Positions 8,671 to 16,577 of a DNA stretch of 64,000 bases are shown here, in pieces. This DNA comes from CAZTAO01 sp964611645 (GTDB taxonomy: Bacteria > Armatimonadota > UBA5829): assembly GCA_964611645.1 (NCBI GenBank), contig CAZTAO010000002.1, positions 124,001 to 188,000 of the forward strand, given 5' to 3'. How positions within the stretch are numbered: the stretch's first letter is position 1; the number at the start of each line of letters is the position of its first letter. A program made the position numbers and the translations under genes. The notes below the pieces were generated by a model. The model worked only from the letters and a program-made list of their open reading frames with translations, ran no database searches and was not told where the DNA came from.

Positions 8671-10001
8671 TAGTTGCTTCTCCCGGTGGATTTGGTCAAG
8701 GCATTCTGAGCCTCTTCCAGCAACTGTGTCGCCCGCTTGGCTACGGCAGCAAGCTGCGCAACGATCTGTGGAAACGCCGCAGGGTCAGTTACGGATATAT
8801 CTATGTTATGCAGCATCTTGTTTGCTTCCTGAGCGTATCGCAGAGCTGCAGTCCTAGTCTCTTCATCCTTTTGTCCCTGTTTGATGCTCGCGTGGATATT
8901 CGCGATTCGCCTTACAACGTCGGCTCCGACGCTCTCGTCCTGCAGCACTGCCTCAATTCTCTCATAGCGTGCGGGCTTACTCTCGACGATACCAGCCAGT
9001 GGATCATGCGCAACTTCCTGAGCATCCTTTGTATCACAAACAACTGGCTTATCGCTATCAAGATCAATGTCCAGGTCTTGGGCCAGTTGTTCGAGAATCG
9101 ACTCCATGTCCTTGCCGAACACAGTGCGATAGTGGTAGATGCGATTATCCAGGTTGGGGCCATTCTTGATCAATCTGAAAGCCATCAGCCGTCGCAAATC
9201 CGCGTCGTGTCCGGTCTTCCCGTTCAGCGCTTCCTGAAGCTCCTGGAATATTTGCTCGCTTTGCTCCACTTCACGATATGCCTCGGGGGCTCCCGAGAAT
9301 TCGAGGTACTCCTCAGCTAGGTCCAATTGCTGCAGTTCCCGGTTGATGTCCTCGTCTTTCTTGAATCGGAACATATCTCTGACCTTGGCGCGAGGAACAA
9401 CCAGCTCATCCAGTAGATATCGGAGTTTCAGGCGTCGCTCTACCCACCCGTATTTGAGCTTGGTTTCTGGGACTAGCTGCAACTCAGATTCAATAGTCTC
9501 GATGTCGACCATATTGGCTGACTCAGGAAGCACCTTCGCATCTACATGGCTGAATGTCGCGAACGTATGAGGGTCCCGAGCGAAGAGATCCCGCATAGCG
9601 GCGAGCCGGCGGTTCCCGTTCACCACTACACCTGATGCGGTGACCAAGAGCGACTCGGTCTGAGTGGCCGCGCGTTCCATCTCCTGATAGACAGGACCCT
9701 TCTCGTCCCTAGACATCCTAACGAGAATCTTGTGTTGCGCACTCTGAGCGGCCTGATTCTCCTCGCCCGCGCTGAAGAATCCCTCCGGCTTACCTGCCTC
9801 GCGCATGTACTCGCGTTGCTCTACCGTCGTACGGCCGTTCTTCATGCGGTAGATCGGCAGATCGATTGGCAATCGCGTGACCGGCATCCGCTCGTTCTTG
9901 CCACGGAAGTTGAATGTTTCCCAGATGTGAGTGGTAGACGCCTCCGCACTGATTTTCGCGATCCGTTCGTTCTGATCCATTACACAGACTGGATAGTCCA
10001 C
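8670..10001 (-). CDS. ParB/sulfiredoxin-like domain protein
   Basis: 443 residues from GTG 10001, which has GGGGG 7 nt upstream; the first in-frame ATG (seven codons later) lacks a Shine-Dalgarno. A ParB-N/Srx-like fold occupies about residues 40-210: LPIDLPIYRMKNGR is followed by VVVNGNRRLAA (GNRR at 129-132), the nucleotide-binding GxxRR signature of ParB-like proteins. The remainder is mostly helical, with a helical C-terminal tail (about 345-435). It is not a chromosome-partition ParB: there is no helix-turn-helix and no parA neighbour. ParB-like proteins occur in phage, DND and restriction clusters. Here it sits between the BglII-like gene and the helicase, so it may supply nucleotide-dependent loading or sensing (inference). 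Confidence 0.8.
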   Translation of the reverse strand: MDYPVCVMDQNERIAKISAEASTTHIWETFNFRGKNERMPVTRLPIDLPIYRMKNGRTTVEQREYMREAGKPEGFFSAGEENQAAQSAQHKILVRMSRDEKGPVYQEMERAATQTESLLVTASGVVVNGNRRLAAMRDLFARDPHTFATFSHVDAKVLPESANMVDIETIESELQLVPETKLKYGWVERRLKLRYLLDELVVPRAKVRDMFRFKKDEDINRELQQLDLAEEYLEFSGAPEAYREVEQSEQIFQELQEALNGKTGHDADLRRLMAFRLIKNGPNLDNRIYHYRTVFGKDMESILEQLAQDLDIDLDSDKPVVCDTKDAQEVAHDPLAGIVESKPARYERIEAVLQDESVGADVVRRIANIHASIKQGQKDEETRTAALRYAQEANKMLHNIDISVTDPAAFPQIVAQLAAVAKRATQLLEEAQNALTKSTGRSN

Positions 10002-10011
10002 TTAGTACCCC

Positions 10012-10476
10012 CTAGTTGTCGATAGACAGCACGAGACACGGCACCGTGACCACATGTTTGAATAGGTCGAGTTCGTTTGTCACCCTAGTGAAACTCGCGA
10101 TGTTGCTGCCGAGTACTGACGCCGCTTCTCCGCTCGGCAGAACCAGTACGGCGGCATCAATCCTGTTATTCGCGTGCAGAGCCTGAAACTTCATGAGGTC
10201 GTAGAAGGCTCTCGTGATATTGCCGGTTTGAACCGTAAGCCCAACACGTTCCTTCATTGCGTTTATGGTAAGTTTGTAGGCTGGATGCACTTTCGGCTCC
10301 AAAGCCCATCCTGCTGCAGACAGCCTATCGCGCACATGGGCGTTGATCTTAGCGGCTGCACCAGACTCTACCGCCAACAACGGCTCTTCCAGGCATCGAT
10401 CTACCGCATCCATTAGCCCTGCAGATGTCACTGCTTCAAGCCCAAACCTGTGCGAATACAAGCCAACTCGCCTCAT
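10012..10476 (-). CDS. BglII/BstYI-family restriction endonuclease-like protein, catalytic acids replaced
   Basis: 154 residues, starting in an ATGA overlap with the methyltransferase. The family signature is clear: a KERVGL-x-VQTGN-x2-RAFYDLMKFQ strand-helix followed by IDAAVLVLP, NIASFTRV and LFKHVVTVP. In BglII the catalytic set is Asp84, Glu93, Gln95. The same spacing here gives Asn72, Thr81 and Gln83, so both acids are lost while Gln remains. The protein is shorter than typical family members (about 190-230 residues). It may bind the site recognised by the adjacent methyltransferase without cutting. The substitution was read directly; the family assignment rests on motif recall. Confidence 0.75.
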   Translation of the reverse strand: MRRVGLYSHRFGLEAVTSAGLMDAVDRCLEEPLLAVESGAAAKINAHVRDRLSAAGWALEPKVHPAYKLTINAMKERVGLTVQTGNITRAFYDLMKFQALHANNRIDAAVLVLPSGEAASVLGSNIASFTRVTNELDLFKHVVTVPCLVLSIDN

Positions 10477-11477
10477 GCGCCGCCTCCCTTGTTGAGTGAA
10501 TCATCAGCGGCAATAGCCCCGTTTCGGTCGAGCCATTCTGCCGGTACCTGAGCGACCTTGTCCTTGCCGGAGGGCACATGCACGGGTTTGCCAAGTGGAC
10601 GATATGGAAGACAACCGCTGTAGAATGCAGATACTCTCTCGGCAGCTATCCCGACATATTCGCTTTCCTTCTCGCAGCCTATAGCACGTCTGCCGCACCG
10701 CAGTGCGGCCAATAGGGACGAACCCACGCCAGCAAAGGGGTCAAGCAGCCAGTCATCTTCGTCTGTGAGAGCTAGAACACATCTCTCGACCAATTCGATA
10801 GGAAACTGGCAGGGGTGTACTGTCTTTTCCGGATGGTTTGACTTGACGTTAGGAATATCCCACAGGCCCTGCTCCCATTCCTCCAATAGGATCTCCCAGA
10901 TGTCGGAAGGGTTCTTGCCCATGGGATTGCTGCTTAGCTGGCCACGTTTCTCACCCTTAAAATGACGCTTACCAGGGTACTTGGCCCTTACCCTTACTGG
11001 GTCAAGATTGAATGTGTAATCGTCGCTTTTGGTGAACCAAAGCAATGTCTCGTAACGCCCGGAGAATCGCTTCTTGGCATGGAGTCCGTGACCAAAATGC
11101 CAGATTATTCGGTTACGAAGCTTGAGCCCCTGCTCCTTGAAGAATGGATAGAAATATATGTCCAGAGGGAATACTTCACCAGCGTCCACGTAGTTCCCAA
11201 CTTGCCAACAGATCGATCCATTCGGATGGAGAACTCTGCACATCTCGTCGACAATGGGTTTGAGTTCATTCAGGTAGTCGTCGAACGCCGCCTTCAGTTC
11301 GTATGCTTTGTTGAGGTTGTAAGGCGGCGAAGTTATGATCAGCTTGATCGTATCATCCGGTATATCCCGTAGCAGACTCCTGCAGTCTCCAAGATGTAAT
11401 ACTACACGTTCACTCGGTGTGAACCTGGAGGCAATTGCAGGGGTGCCGGATTCGACGGCACATTTATCCATACTCAT
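10473..11477 (-). CDS. Site-specific DNA methyltransferase (beta class, N4-cytosine or N6-adenine)
   Basis: 334 residues from ATG 11477, chosen because GGAAGG lies 7 nt upstream; a TTG 11 codons earlier has none. Motif IV TSPPY is at residues 49-53 and the SAM-binding motif DPFAGVGS at 246-253, an order typical of the beta class used by BamHI/BglII-type methylases. HPCQFPIELVERC precedes the SAM motif. The TSPPY form suggests N4-cytosine methylation, but N6-adenine is possible. It is the first gene of a five-gene operon in which every junction overlaps or is within 10 nt. The likely role is to protect self DNA. Confidence 0.9.
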   Translation of the reverse strand: MSMDKCAVESGTPAIASRFTPSERVVLHLGDCRSLLRDIPDDTIKLIITSPPYNLNKAYELKAAFDDYLNELKPIVDEMCRVLHPNGSICWQVGNYVDAGEVFPLDIYFYPFFKEQGLKLRNRIIWHFGHGLHAKKRFSGRYETLLWFTKSDDYTFNLDPVRVRAKYPGKRHFKGEKRGQLSSNPMGKNPSDIWEILLEEWEQGLWDIPNVKSNHPEKTVHPCQFPIELVERCVLALTDEDDWLLDPFAGVGSSLLAALRCGRRAIGCEKESEYVGIAAERVSAFYSGCLPYRPLGKPVHVPSGKDKVAQVPAEWLDRNGAIAADDSLNKGGGA

Positions 11478-12023
11478 TACAAAGCCTTCCGTGGCAGGGC
11501 TTGGCCGCAAGTGACGAGTCTACGCCAGTCTCTGGCGACATAATTGAAGTACCACAACCACCCCGACTCCTTCCCCAAGAACCGGGGAAACTCCTGCGTA
11601 TCCGGTCAGGTTTCGGCGTAATGTTGATTATAGAACATGGGAATGTCAGAACCTGTCATCAGCGTCACATCCCCCTCTCTGCGGAGAGCCCCCTTCAAAA
11701 GGGGGAATTGGGTTGGTTCCTCTTTCGACAGGTCCGTAGTCACTGTACAGAGCGCCATCACCCTCAACCATATTGCCACGAATTCTTGGGCGGTCGGGAC
11801 GGGGTCGAAGGGGACCGTACAGCCGCCGGCGGAAAATAGTTGAAACTTTTTTCGCAAAACAGGTGTACAAAACGGCCCATGAGTTGCATTATAATTATGG
11901 AGGTACGTTTTTCGGACGGTCCCGGACACCCGCCGAAACACCATCAACCCGGCTGCTGTCTTAAGGGTCTGGTCAACCGCCGACCGTCAATCATTCTACA
12001 GGGAAAGGAGGCTTCTCTGCTCT
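11478..12023. other. Intergenic region upstream of the methyltransferase operon
   Basis: 546 nt between the methyltransferase start and the hydE stop, without a credible gene. It holds a palindromic element around 11668-11715 (ATCCCCC..GCGGAG then CCCCCTTCAAAAGGGGG), related to the one at 31341-31385. A minus-strand TATAAT (about 11628-11633) could be a -10 box for the operon, but I see no good -35. The short open frames here lack Shine-Dalgarno sites and look random. Confidence 0.5.
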
Positions 12024-13067
12024 CTACTTCTTCTTCCGCGTATGCCCATGCCCTTCAGACACCGTCCTGCCCACCGACATTATTCGGCCTCTCAGGCAGC
12101 CGGCGCATAGTTTGGGGTCTTCGGTTATGCAGCGTTTGTTGGGGTAGATTTCGTAGTGGATTCTGTACTCCAGGGGGGTGTAGTTGGGCATTACTACGTC
12201 CGCGCCGGCTTTCAGGGCCAGTTCCCGGCCGTATTCGTCTATGCTGCCTATTGCGGTGGTTGCCGGCAGGAGGGCGTTGCGGGTTACTATTCTGGCCAGC
12301 GCCACCATCTTCAGCGTCATCTGCACCGAACCGCTGGGGTAATCCGCGAACGGGGTGTCCTCGTTGGCTATGAATGGGCCGATGCCGACCATGTCCGGCT
12401 GGAAGTCGCGCATAAGCTCGATGTCGTCCGCCATCGTGTCGATGGTCTGGCCGGGAGACCCCACCATACACCCGATCCCAACCTGGAACCCCAGCCTCTT
12501 AAGCTCATTGGCGCACTCCAGCCTGTGCTGCAGGTCGCTGTCCGGGTGCATAAACTTGTAATGCTCGGGGTTGGCGGTCTCGTGGCGAATGAGGTAACGG
12601 TCCGCCCCGGCCTCTTTCCACAGCTTGTAGTCCGCAAAGTCGCGCTCACCGGCGCTGACGGTGATGGCGATGTCCGCCTGGCTCTTGATCCGCTGAACTA
12701 TGTCCGCGATCGTCTCACCGGTGTAATACGGGTCCTCGCCGCTCTGCAGCACCACCGTGCGCATGCCCTGGTTGGCAAGCTCCACCGCCAGCGCCACGAT
12801 CTCATCCGGCGGTATCCGGTATCGCTTCACATTCGGGTTTTCCGCCCGAAGCCCGCAGTAGTTGCAGTTGCGCGCGCAGCAGTTGGAGAACTCGATCAGC
12901 CCGCGGATGTGGACATCGTCCCCGCAATACTCCCGCCGAACAGCATCCGCCGCGTCCACAAGCCGCTGCACACCCGCCTCGGATTCAAGGCTCAGGAGAA
13001 AGATGATCTCGGCGCGGGTAAGGTCGCCGGTAGTTATGCATTTTTCGAGAAGGTTGGTTAGGTTCAT
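12024..13067 (-). CDS. hydE: [FeFe]-hydrogenase H-cluster radical SAM maturase HydE
   Basis: 347 residues from the ATG at 13067; an upstream extension of 22 codons runs into repeat sequence. The radical SAM cluster motif CARNCNYC (Cys64-x3-Cys68-x2-Cys71) is followed by HydE-type blocks: VVLQSGEDPYY, ADRYLIRHETANPEHY, GSPGQTIDTMADDI, MVGIGPFI and LPATTAIGSID. A second cysteine set (C-x7-C-x2-C, in CITEDPKLCAGC) near the C-terminus matches the auxiliary cluster of Thermotoga HydE. HydE works with HydF and HydG to build the H-cluster. Neither partner, nor a hydrogenase, is in this window. PylB is a close relative, but the sequence blocks fit HydE better. Confidence 0.88.
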   Translation of the reverse strand: MNLTNLLEKCITTGDLTRAEIIFLLSLESEAGVQRLVDAADAVRREYCGDDVHIRGLIEFSNCCARNCNYCGLRAENPNVKRYRIPPDEIVALAVELANQGMRTVVLQSGEDPYYTGETIADIVQRIKSQADIAITVSAGERDFADYKLWKEAGADRYLIRHETANPEHYKFMHPDSDLQHRLECANELKRLGFQVGIGCMVGSPGQTIDTMADDIELMRDFQPDMVGIGPFIANEDTPFADYPSGSVQMTLKMVALARIVTRNALLPATTAIGSIDEYGRELALKAGADVVMPNYTPLEYRIHYEIYPNKRCITEDPKLCAGCLRGRIMSVGRTVSEGHGHTRKKK

Positions 13068-13142
13068 TGTTTGGGTTCCTGGTTTTGGATAGTCGGCAGT
13101 CCACAGTCGACAGTCAGCAGTCTGGAGACGCAAACCCCATTG

Positions 13143-13177
13143 TCTTCCTCCCTGATAAGGGAGGGTAGGGTGGGTTT
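13143..13177. repeat. 35-nt interspersed repeat (TCCCTGATAAGGGA type), copy 1
   Basis: A 35-nt stretch containing CTCCCTGATAAGGGAGGGTA is identical to 50291-50325. A related inverted form with CCCCCTTATCAGGGGG lies at about 13241-13256. It follows a run of AGTCGGCAGTC / AGTCGACAGTC-type short repeats (about 13090-13125). It sits upstream of hydE and downstream of lgt. Confidence 0.7.
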
Positions 13178-13258
13178 GAGTATGCCGTTCCCTTCAGCGG
13201 CCTCAGCGGTTCGACAGGCCGGAGAGACGCAAACCCCCTTGCCCCCTTATCAGGGGGA

Positions 13259-14032
13259 TTACTTCTTCGACTTCTTGGCCTCGGGAGATGGTGGGGTTCT
13301 GTAGAAGATCAGCAGGATTGCTACCGAGGCGGCGGTCATTATTATGCTGACCACCTGCGCTTCTGTCAGGCCCCATACCAGGTAGCTCGCCGAAAACCCG
13401 GCCCGGAAATGCTCCACGATGAACCGATATATGCCGTAAAGCCCGATATACAAAGCAAGCACAAACCCGGTCCGGTGCGGAGTCTTGCTTGCGCGGACCA
13501 ATATCGCAAAGATTATGAAGCTGCATAGAGCGGAGTATATCTGGGTGGGGTGGCTGGGTGGAGTGGTGACCCCGTGGCCGGAAAAGACGCATCCCCAGGG
13601 CGCGTTGGTCGGCGCGCCGTAGCAGCAGCCGTTGAGGAAGCAGCCTATTCTGGTCACCCCATAAGCAATCGCCACCGATGGCGCCGCCAAATCCGCGAAC
13701 TCCAGGAACGGCAGCTTGATGATCCGGCAGTGGATGTATACGGCTATCACCGCAAACACCAGGCCACCGTGGAAGCTGAGGCCGCCCTCCCAAAACCTGA
13801 AGAACCGCGACAGGCTCTCCGTCTGCGGGTTGATGAGCACAAATATCAGCCTTGCCCCCAGCACACCGCTGAGAAGCGAGGTAAGCCCAAGGTCGTACAT
13901 GCGGTCCGCCGGCCAACCCCTCGCCCGGGCCACCTTTACCATTCGCAAGACCGCCAGCGTGAAGCCAAGCACCAGCATCAGCCCATAGCTGCGCACCGGA
14001 AGCCCGAAGATGTTGATCAGGGTTGGTTTCAT
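13259..14032 (-). CDS. lgt: Prolipoprotein diacylglyceryl transferase
   Basis: 257 residues, the usual length for the family, with about seven membrane helices. Family motifs are present: GGLSFHGGLVFA with the essential His, RIGCFLNGCCYG, and HPTQIYSALCSF. Lgt transfers diacylglycerol from phosphatidylglycerol to the lipobox cysteine of prelipoproteins in the inner membrane. The ATG overlaps the lspA stop by one base (TAATG, with GGAG just before), so the two lipoprotein-processing steps are translationally coupled. Lipoproteins in this window, such as the DUF4349 and FG-GAP proteins, are plausible clients. Confidence 0.96.
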   Translation of the reverse strand: MKPTLINIFGLPVRSYGLMLVLGFTLAVLRMVKVARARGWPADRMYDLGLTSLLSGVLGARLIFVLINPQTESLSRFFRFWEGGLSFHGGLVFAVIAVYIHCRIIKLPFLEFADLAAPSVAIAYGVTRIGCFLNGCCYGAPTNAPWGCVFSGHGVTTPPSHPTQIYSALCSFIIFAILVRASKTPHRTGFVLALYIGLYGIYRFIVEHFRAGFSASYLVWGLTEAQVVSIIMTAASVAILLIFYRTPPSPEAKKSKK

Positions 14033-14628
14033 TACTCCGGGTCGGTCCTCTCTACCCGGTGGACCCCGAGTATCACGATGACAACGCCGGTCACAATGGC
14101 CACATCCGCCAGGTTGAAGTTGGGCCAGCTATGCTGAATACCTTCCAGGTTGAGGTGCAGGCTGATGAAATCGGTAACCATGTGCGACGGCATAACCCGG
14201 TCGATCAGGTTGCCCACCGCTCCACCCAGCAGCAGCCCCAACCCCAGCCGCAGACCAAACGCCTTCTTTCCGATCCCTCTCAGCTTGACGATGGCGAAGA
14301 TCAGCACCAGGCCGATAAGCACCAGCAGCGGCGTGGCGTTGGGCATTATCCCGAACGCCGCCCCACTGTTGTAGCTCAGCGAAAGGTCGAAGAACTTGGG
14401 GATAACAGGCACGGGCTGGCCCAGGAGCAGGTGACCGCGAGCAAGGGCCTTGGTCGCCTGATCTATCACAACCACTACAAGGCCTATCAAAGACAGCGCT
14501 ATTGTGGACGAACTCACGAACCTGCCGAATACGGAGGTTCCCGGCTCAACTGCCGCCGGAATCTGTTCCTCGGTCGAAACTTCCTGGCTGCCCGCGATTG
14601 GTGGCGCTGTTATTGGGTTCTCGCACAT
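14032..14628 (-). CDS. lspA: Lipoprotein signal peptidase II
   Basis: 198 residues with four membrane helices and an N-terminal extension of about 45 residues, longer than in most LspA. The aspartyl protease signature is visible: SYNSGAAFG, then GGAVGNLIDRV (first catalytic Asp) and WPNFNLADVAI (second catalytic Asp). It cleaves the signal peptide of diacylglyceryl-modified prolipoproteins. The gene is 15 nt downstream of the PfkB kinase gene and coupled to lgt. The Shine-Dalgarno is weak (GGGAAC), so the start could lie further in; Met at the usual family start is not obvious. Confidence 0.95.
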   Translation of the reverse strand: MCENPITAPPIAGSQEVSTEEQIPAAVEPGTSVFGRFVSSSTIALSLIGLVVVVIDQATKALARGHLLLGQPVPVIPKFFDLSLSYNSGAAFGIMPNATPLLVLIGLVLIFAIVKLRGIGKKAFGLRLGLGLLLGGAVGNLIDRVMPSHMVTDFISLHLNLEGIQHSWPNFNLADVAIVTGVVIVILGVHRVERTDPE

Positions 14629-14643
14629 ATCAGTTCCCGACTT

Positions 14644-15606
14644 TCACTTCTTGTCGCATCCGCAGCAACATCCGCCCTCCTGGGCAGCGATGAACTCTTC
14701 GATAGTCTTCTGATCCCGGATCCCGGTGGTGGCTCCCAAGGCTGTGACGCAGAATGCGCCGGTTGCGTTCGCAAACTTGCCGGTGCGCTCCAGGTCCCAA
14801 CCGCGTACCACCCCTGCCAGGAATCCCGCAGCGAAGGCATCGCCCGCGCCAAGGGCATCGATTGCATTGACCCTGAATATCGGCAGGCTGATCTCGGTAT
14901 CCTTGCTTCGGATGTAGCATCCCTGGTCACCCATCTTGAGGCCGACCGTCTTCACGCCGTGGTCCATCAACACCTGCGCCACGTCCCTGGGGTCGTGCTT
15001 GCCGGTGATCATCCGCGCTTCCTCGATGCTGGGCACGGCATAGTCGATATAAGGAAGGCAGGGTTCAAGTGTCTTCATCCACTGGCCGGTGGCGTCCCAG
15101 GCTGTGTCCAGGGATGTGGTAACACCCATCTCCTGCGCCTTCTTGAGGACCCTGGCGGTCGGCTCGCCATCGAAGCCCTTCATCAGAAAGGACCCGGCCA
15201 CATGCAGCAGCTTGCTCTCGCCGATGATGCCGAAGTCGATGTCGGATTCCTTGATAGCCGCGTTGGCGCCGAGGTAGTGGATAAAGCTGCGTTCGCCGTC
15301 TCCGTGGACCATCACCATCGTGGCGGAGGTGGCTTCGTTGTCATCACGCACCACGCCGCGGCAGTCGATGCCCGCCTTGGACAGGAAGTTGACCATAAAG
15401 TCGCCGAACCCGTCGCTGCCGACCTTGCCGATGACCGAGGTCTTGATACCGATCTTCGCAAGGCCGACCCCGGTGTTGTTCGCGCAGCCGCCCGCGTGCA
15501 GTTCCATCCTATCAACCAACGTAAGCTTGCCGCGAGCCGGGAACTCATCTACCGACTTCCCCACAACGTCCGCGACCAGAATGCCCAAACAGGTTACTTC
15601 AGCCAT
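14644..15606 (-). CDS. PfkB family carbohydrate kinase with a cysteine-rich tail
   Basis: 320 residues from ATG 15606, with GGAG 8 nt upstream. Ribokinase/PfkB hallmarks: ELHAGGCANNTGVGLAKIG near the N-terminus and the ATP/anion-hole motif DALGAGDAFAAGF near the C-terminus (catalytic Asp in GAGD). The substrate cannot be read from sequence; ribose, fructose and nucleosides are all possible. It lies in a run with a membrane protein upstream and lspA/lgt downstream. The last residues, GGCCCGCDKK, carry four cysteines and are unusual for the family. Confidence 0.88.
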   Translation of the reverse strand: MAEVTCLGILVADVVGKSVDEFPARGKLTLVDRMELHAGGCANNTGVGLAKIGIKTSVIGKVGSDGFGDFMVNFLSKAGIDCRGVVRDDNEATSATMVMVHGDGERSFIHYLGANAAIKESDIDFGIIGESKLLHVAGSFLMKGFDGEPTARVLKKAQEMGVTTSLDTAWDATGQWMKTLEPCLPYIDYAVPSIEEARMITGKHDPRDVAQVLMDHGVKTVGLKMGDQGCYIRSKDTEISLPIFRVNAIDALGAGDAFAAGFLAGVVRGWDLERTGKFANATGAFCVTALGATTGIRDQKTIEEFIAAQEGGCCCGCDKK

Positions 15607-15636
15607 ATCAATGCTCCATCTATTATGCGTGGTATC

Positions 15637-16449
15637 TTACTGTCTTTTCCGCCAGTCCTCCGGCAGGGTCCAGGCCTTGTCTTCCACCTTGGTATCGGGG
15701 TCGTCTTCGGCAAGCCCATAGGATATGAGCATCTCGCGAAAGGCTTCCGACAGGAGGAACGCGGTGACCCCGAGGAACAACATAATACTCCCGGCCCCCG
15801 CGGAAAGCGCGCACAGGACAGCGAAAACGATTATAACAGCCAGCAGACCGAGTGTAAAGACAGGGTTCTGCATGGCAATCTTGAGCGATTCCCTTGCTAT
15901 CAGCCACACCTTGGGCTGGTTGCCCGACCGCGCCTGGAACACCATCATGGGCAGGTGGAACTGAGCGGACATCAGCCAGATCAGCGTCAGGTACATGAAT
16001 ATGAATGCAACGCTGGCCACCGGCAGGCTGCCGTTGTTGACCGCCACCCAGAACATTATCGCGGCATCGCCGAGGAGGATAACGGTAATGGCCAGGTCCA
16101 ACACGAACAGCCACGCGCCGGGCACGAGATATTGGCGGATGGAGGTGAGCGCGTCAAGCGGGGTTGGTTCATCCCGAAAAACAGCGGACTGAGCGTAGTG
16201 GAACACCCCGATCGCGCCCATCCAGGGAACAAACAGCAACGGGATCAGGAACCCCACCTGAACAAACCGTGGCAGGAACCCGGATACGTGCAAAAACCCG
16301 GCGTATACCGTGAGGCATAAAGCAAGGAGCACAAACCAGCACACGCTCGCAACAACTGCGAAGCCCAGGTTGTCATACGCCGCCCTGAAACCCTTAGCCA
16401 ACGCCCTCTTCAGATAAGCCGGGCGAACCCTGGCCGAAACCTCACTCAT
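15637..16449 (-). CDS. Integral membrane protein, DUF624/YesL-like
   Basis: 270 residues from ATG 16449 with a strong GGAGG. There are about five or six hydrophobic helices: FAVVASVCWFVLLALCLTVY, VGFLIPLLFVPWMGAIGVF, GAWLFVLDLAITVILLG, SVAFIFMYLTLIWLMS and a long pair TLGLLAVIIVFAVLCALSAG / IMLFLGVTAFLLS. The layout resembles DUF624 (YesL-like) proteins, which are often near sugar-uptake genes. It precedes the PfkB kinase by 30 nt, so a link to sugar metabolism is possible but unproven. Confidence 0.7.
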   Translation of the reverse strand: MSEVSARVRPAYLKRALAKGFRAAYDNLGFAVVASVCWFVLLALCLTVYAGFLHVSGFLPRFVQVGFLIPLLFVPWMGAIGVFHYAQSAVFRDEPTPLDALTSIRQYLVPGAWLFVLDLAITVILLGDAAIMFWVAVNNGSLPVASVAFIFMYLTLIWLMSAQFHLPMMVFQARSGNQPKVWLIARESLKIAMQNPVFTLGLLAVIIVFAVLCALSAGAGSIMLFLGVTAFLLSEAFREMLISYGLAEDDPDTKVEDKAWTLPEDWRKRQ

Positions 16450-16521
16450 ACCGCCTCCAAATCACCAACCTATTGTACCACACAGGGTTGCGGGTTGCGA
16501 GTTTCGGGCGGTAGATAGCAT

Positions 16522-16557
16522 ATCCCGTTCGTTTCGACTTCGCTCAACGAACGGGAT
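16522..16557. repeat. Covarying hairpin repeat (TCGACTCCGCTC loop), copy 1
   Basis: A 12-bp perfect stem (ATCCCGTTCGTT / AACGAACGGGAT) around the 12-nt loop TCGACTTCGCTC. It begins 20 nt downstream of the DUF4349 stop and may act as its terminator. It belongs to the five-copy family also found at 36880-36973 and 53201-53277. Confidence 0.8.
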
Positions 16558-16577
16558 CGTAGTCTTGACCAGGCTGC

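Noticed and set aside
12024..13067. PylB (methylornithine synthase) instead of HydE
   Set aside because: There is an MttB-like gene in the window, but the second C-x7-C-x2-C motif and the block pattern fit HydE, and the MttB frame needs no pyrrolysine.
14023..16320. 765-codon open frame on the plus strand
   Set aside because: It lies wholly antisense to lspA, the PfkB kinase and the DUF624-like gene, all of which have clear family motifs. High GC keeps the opposite frame open.
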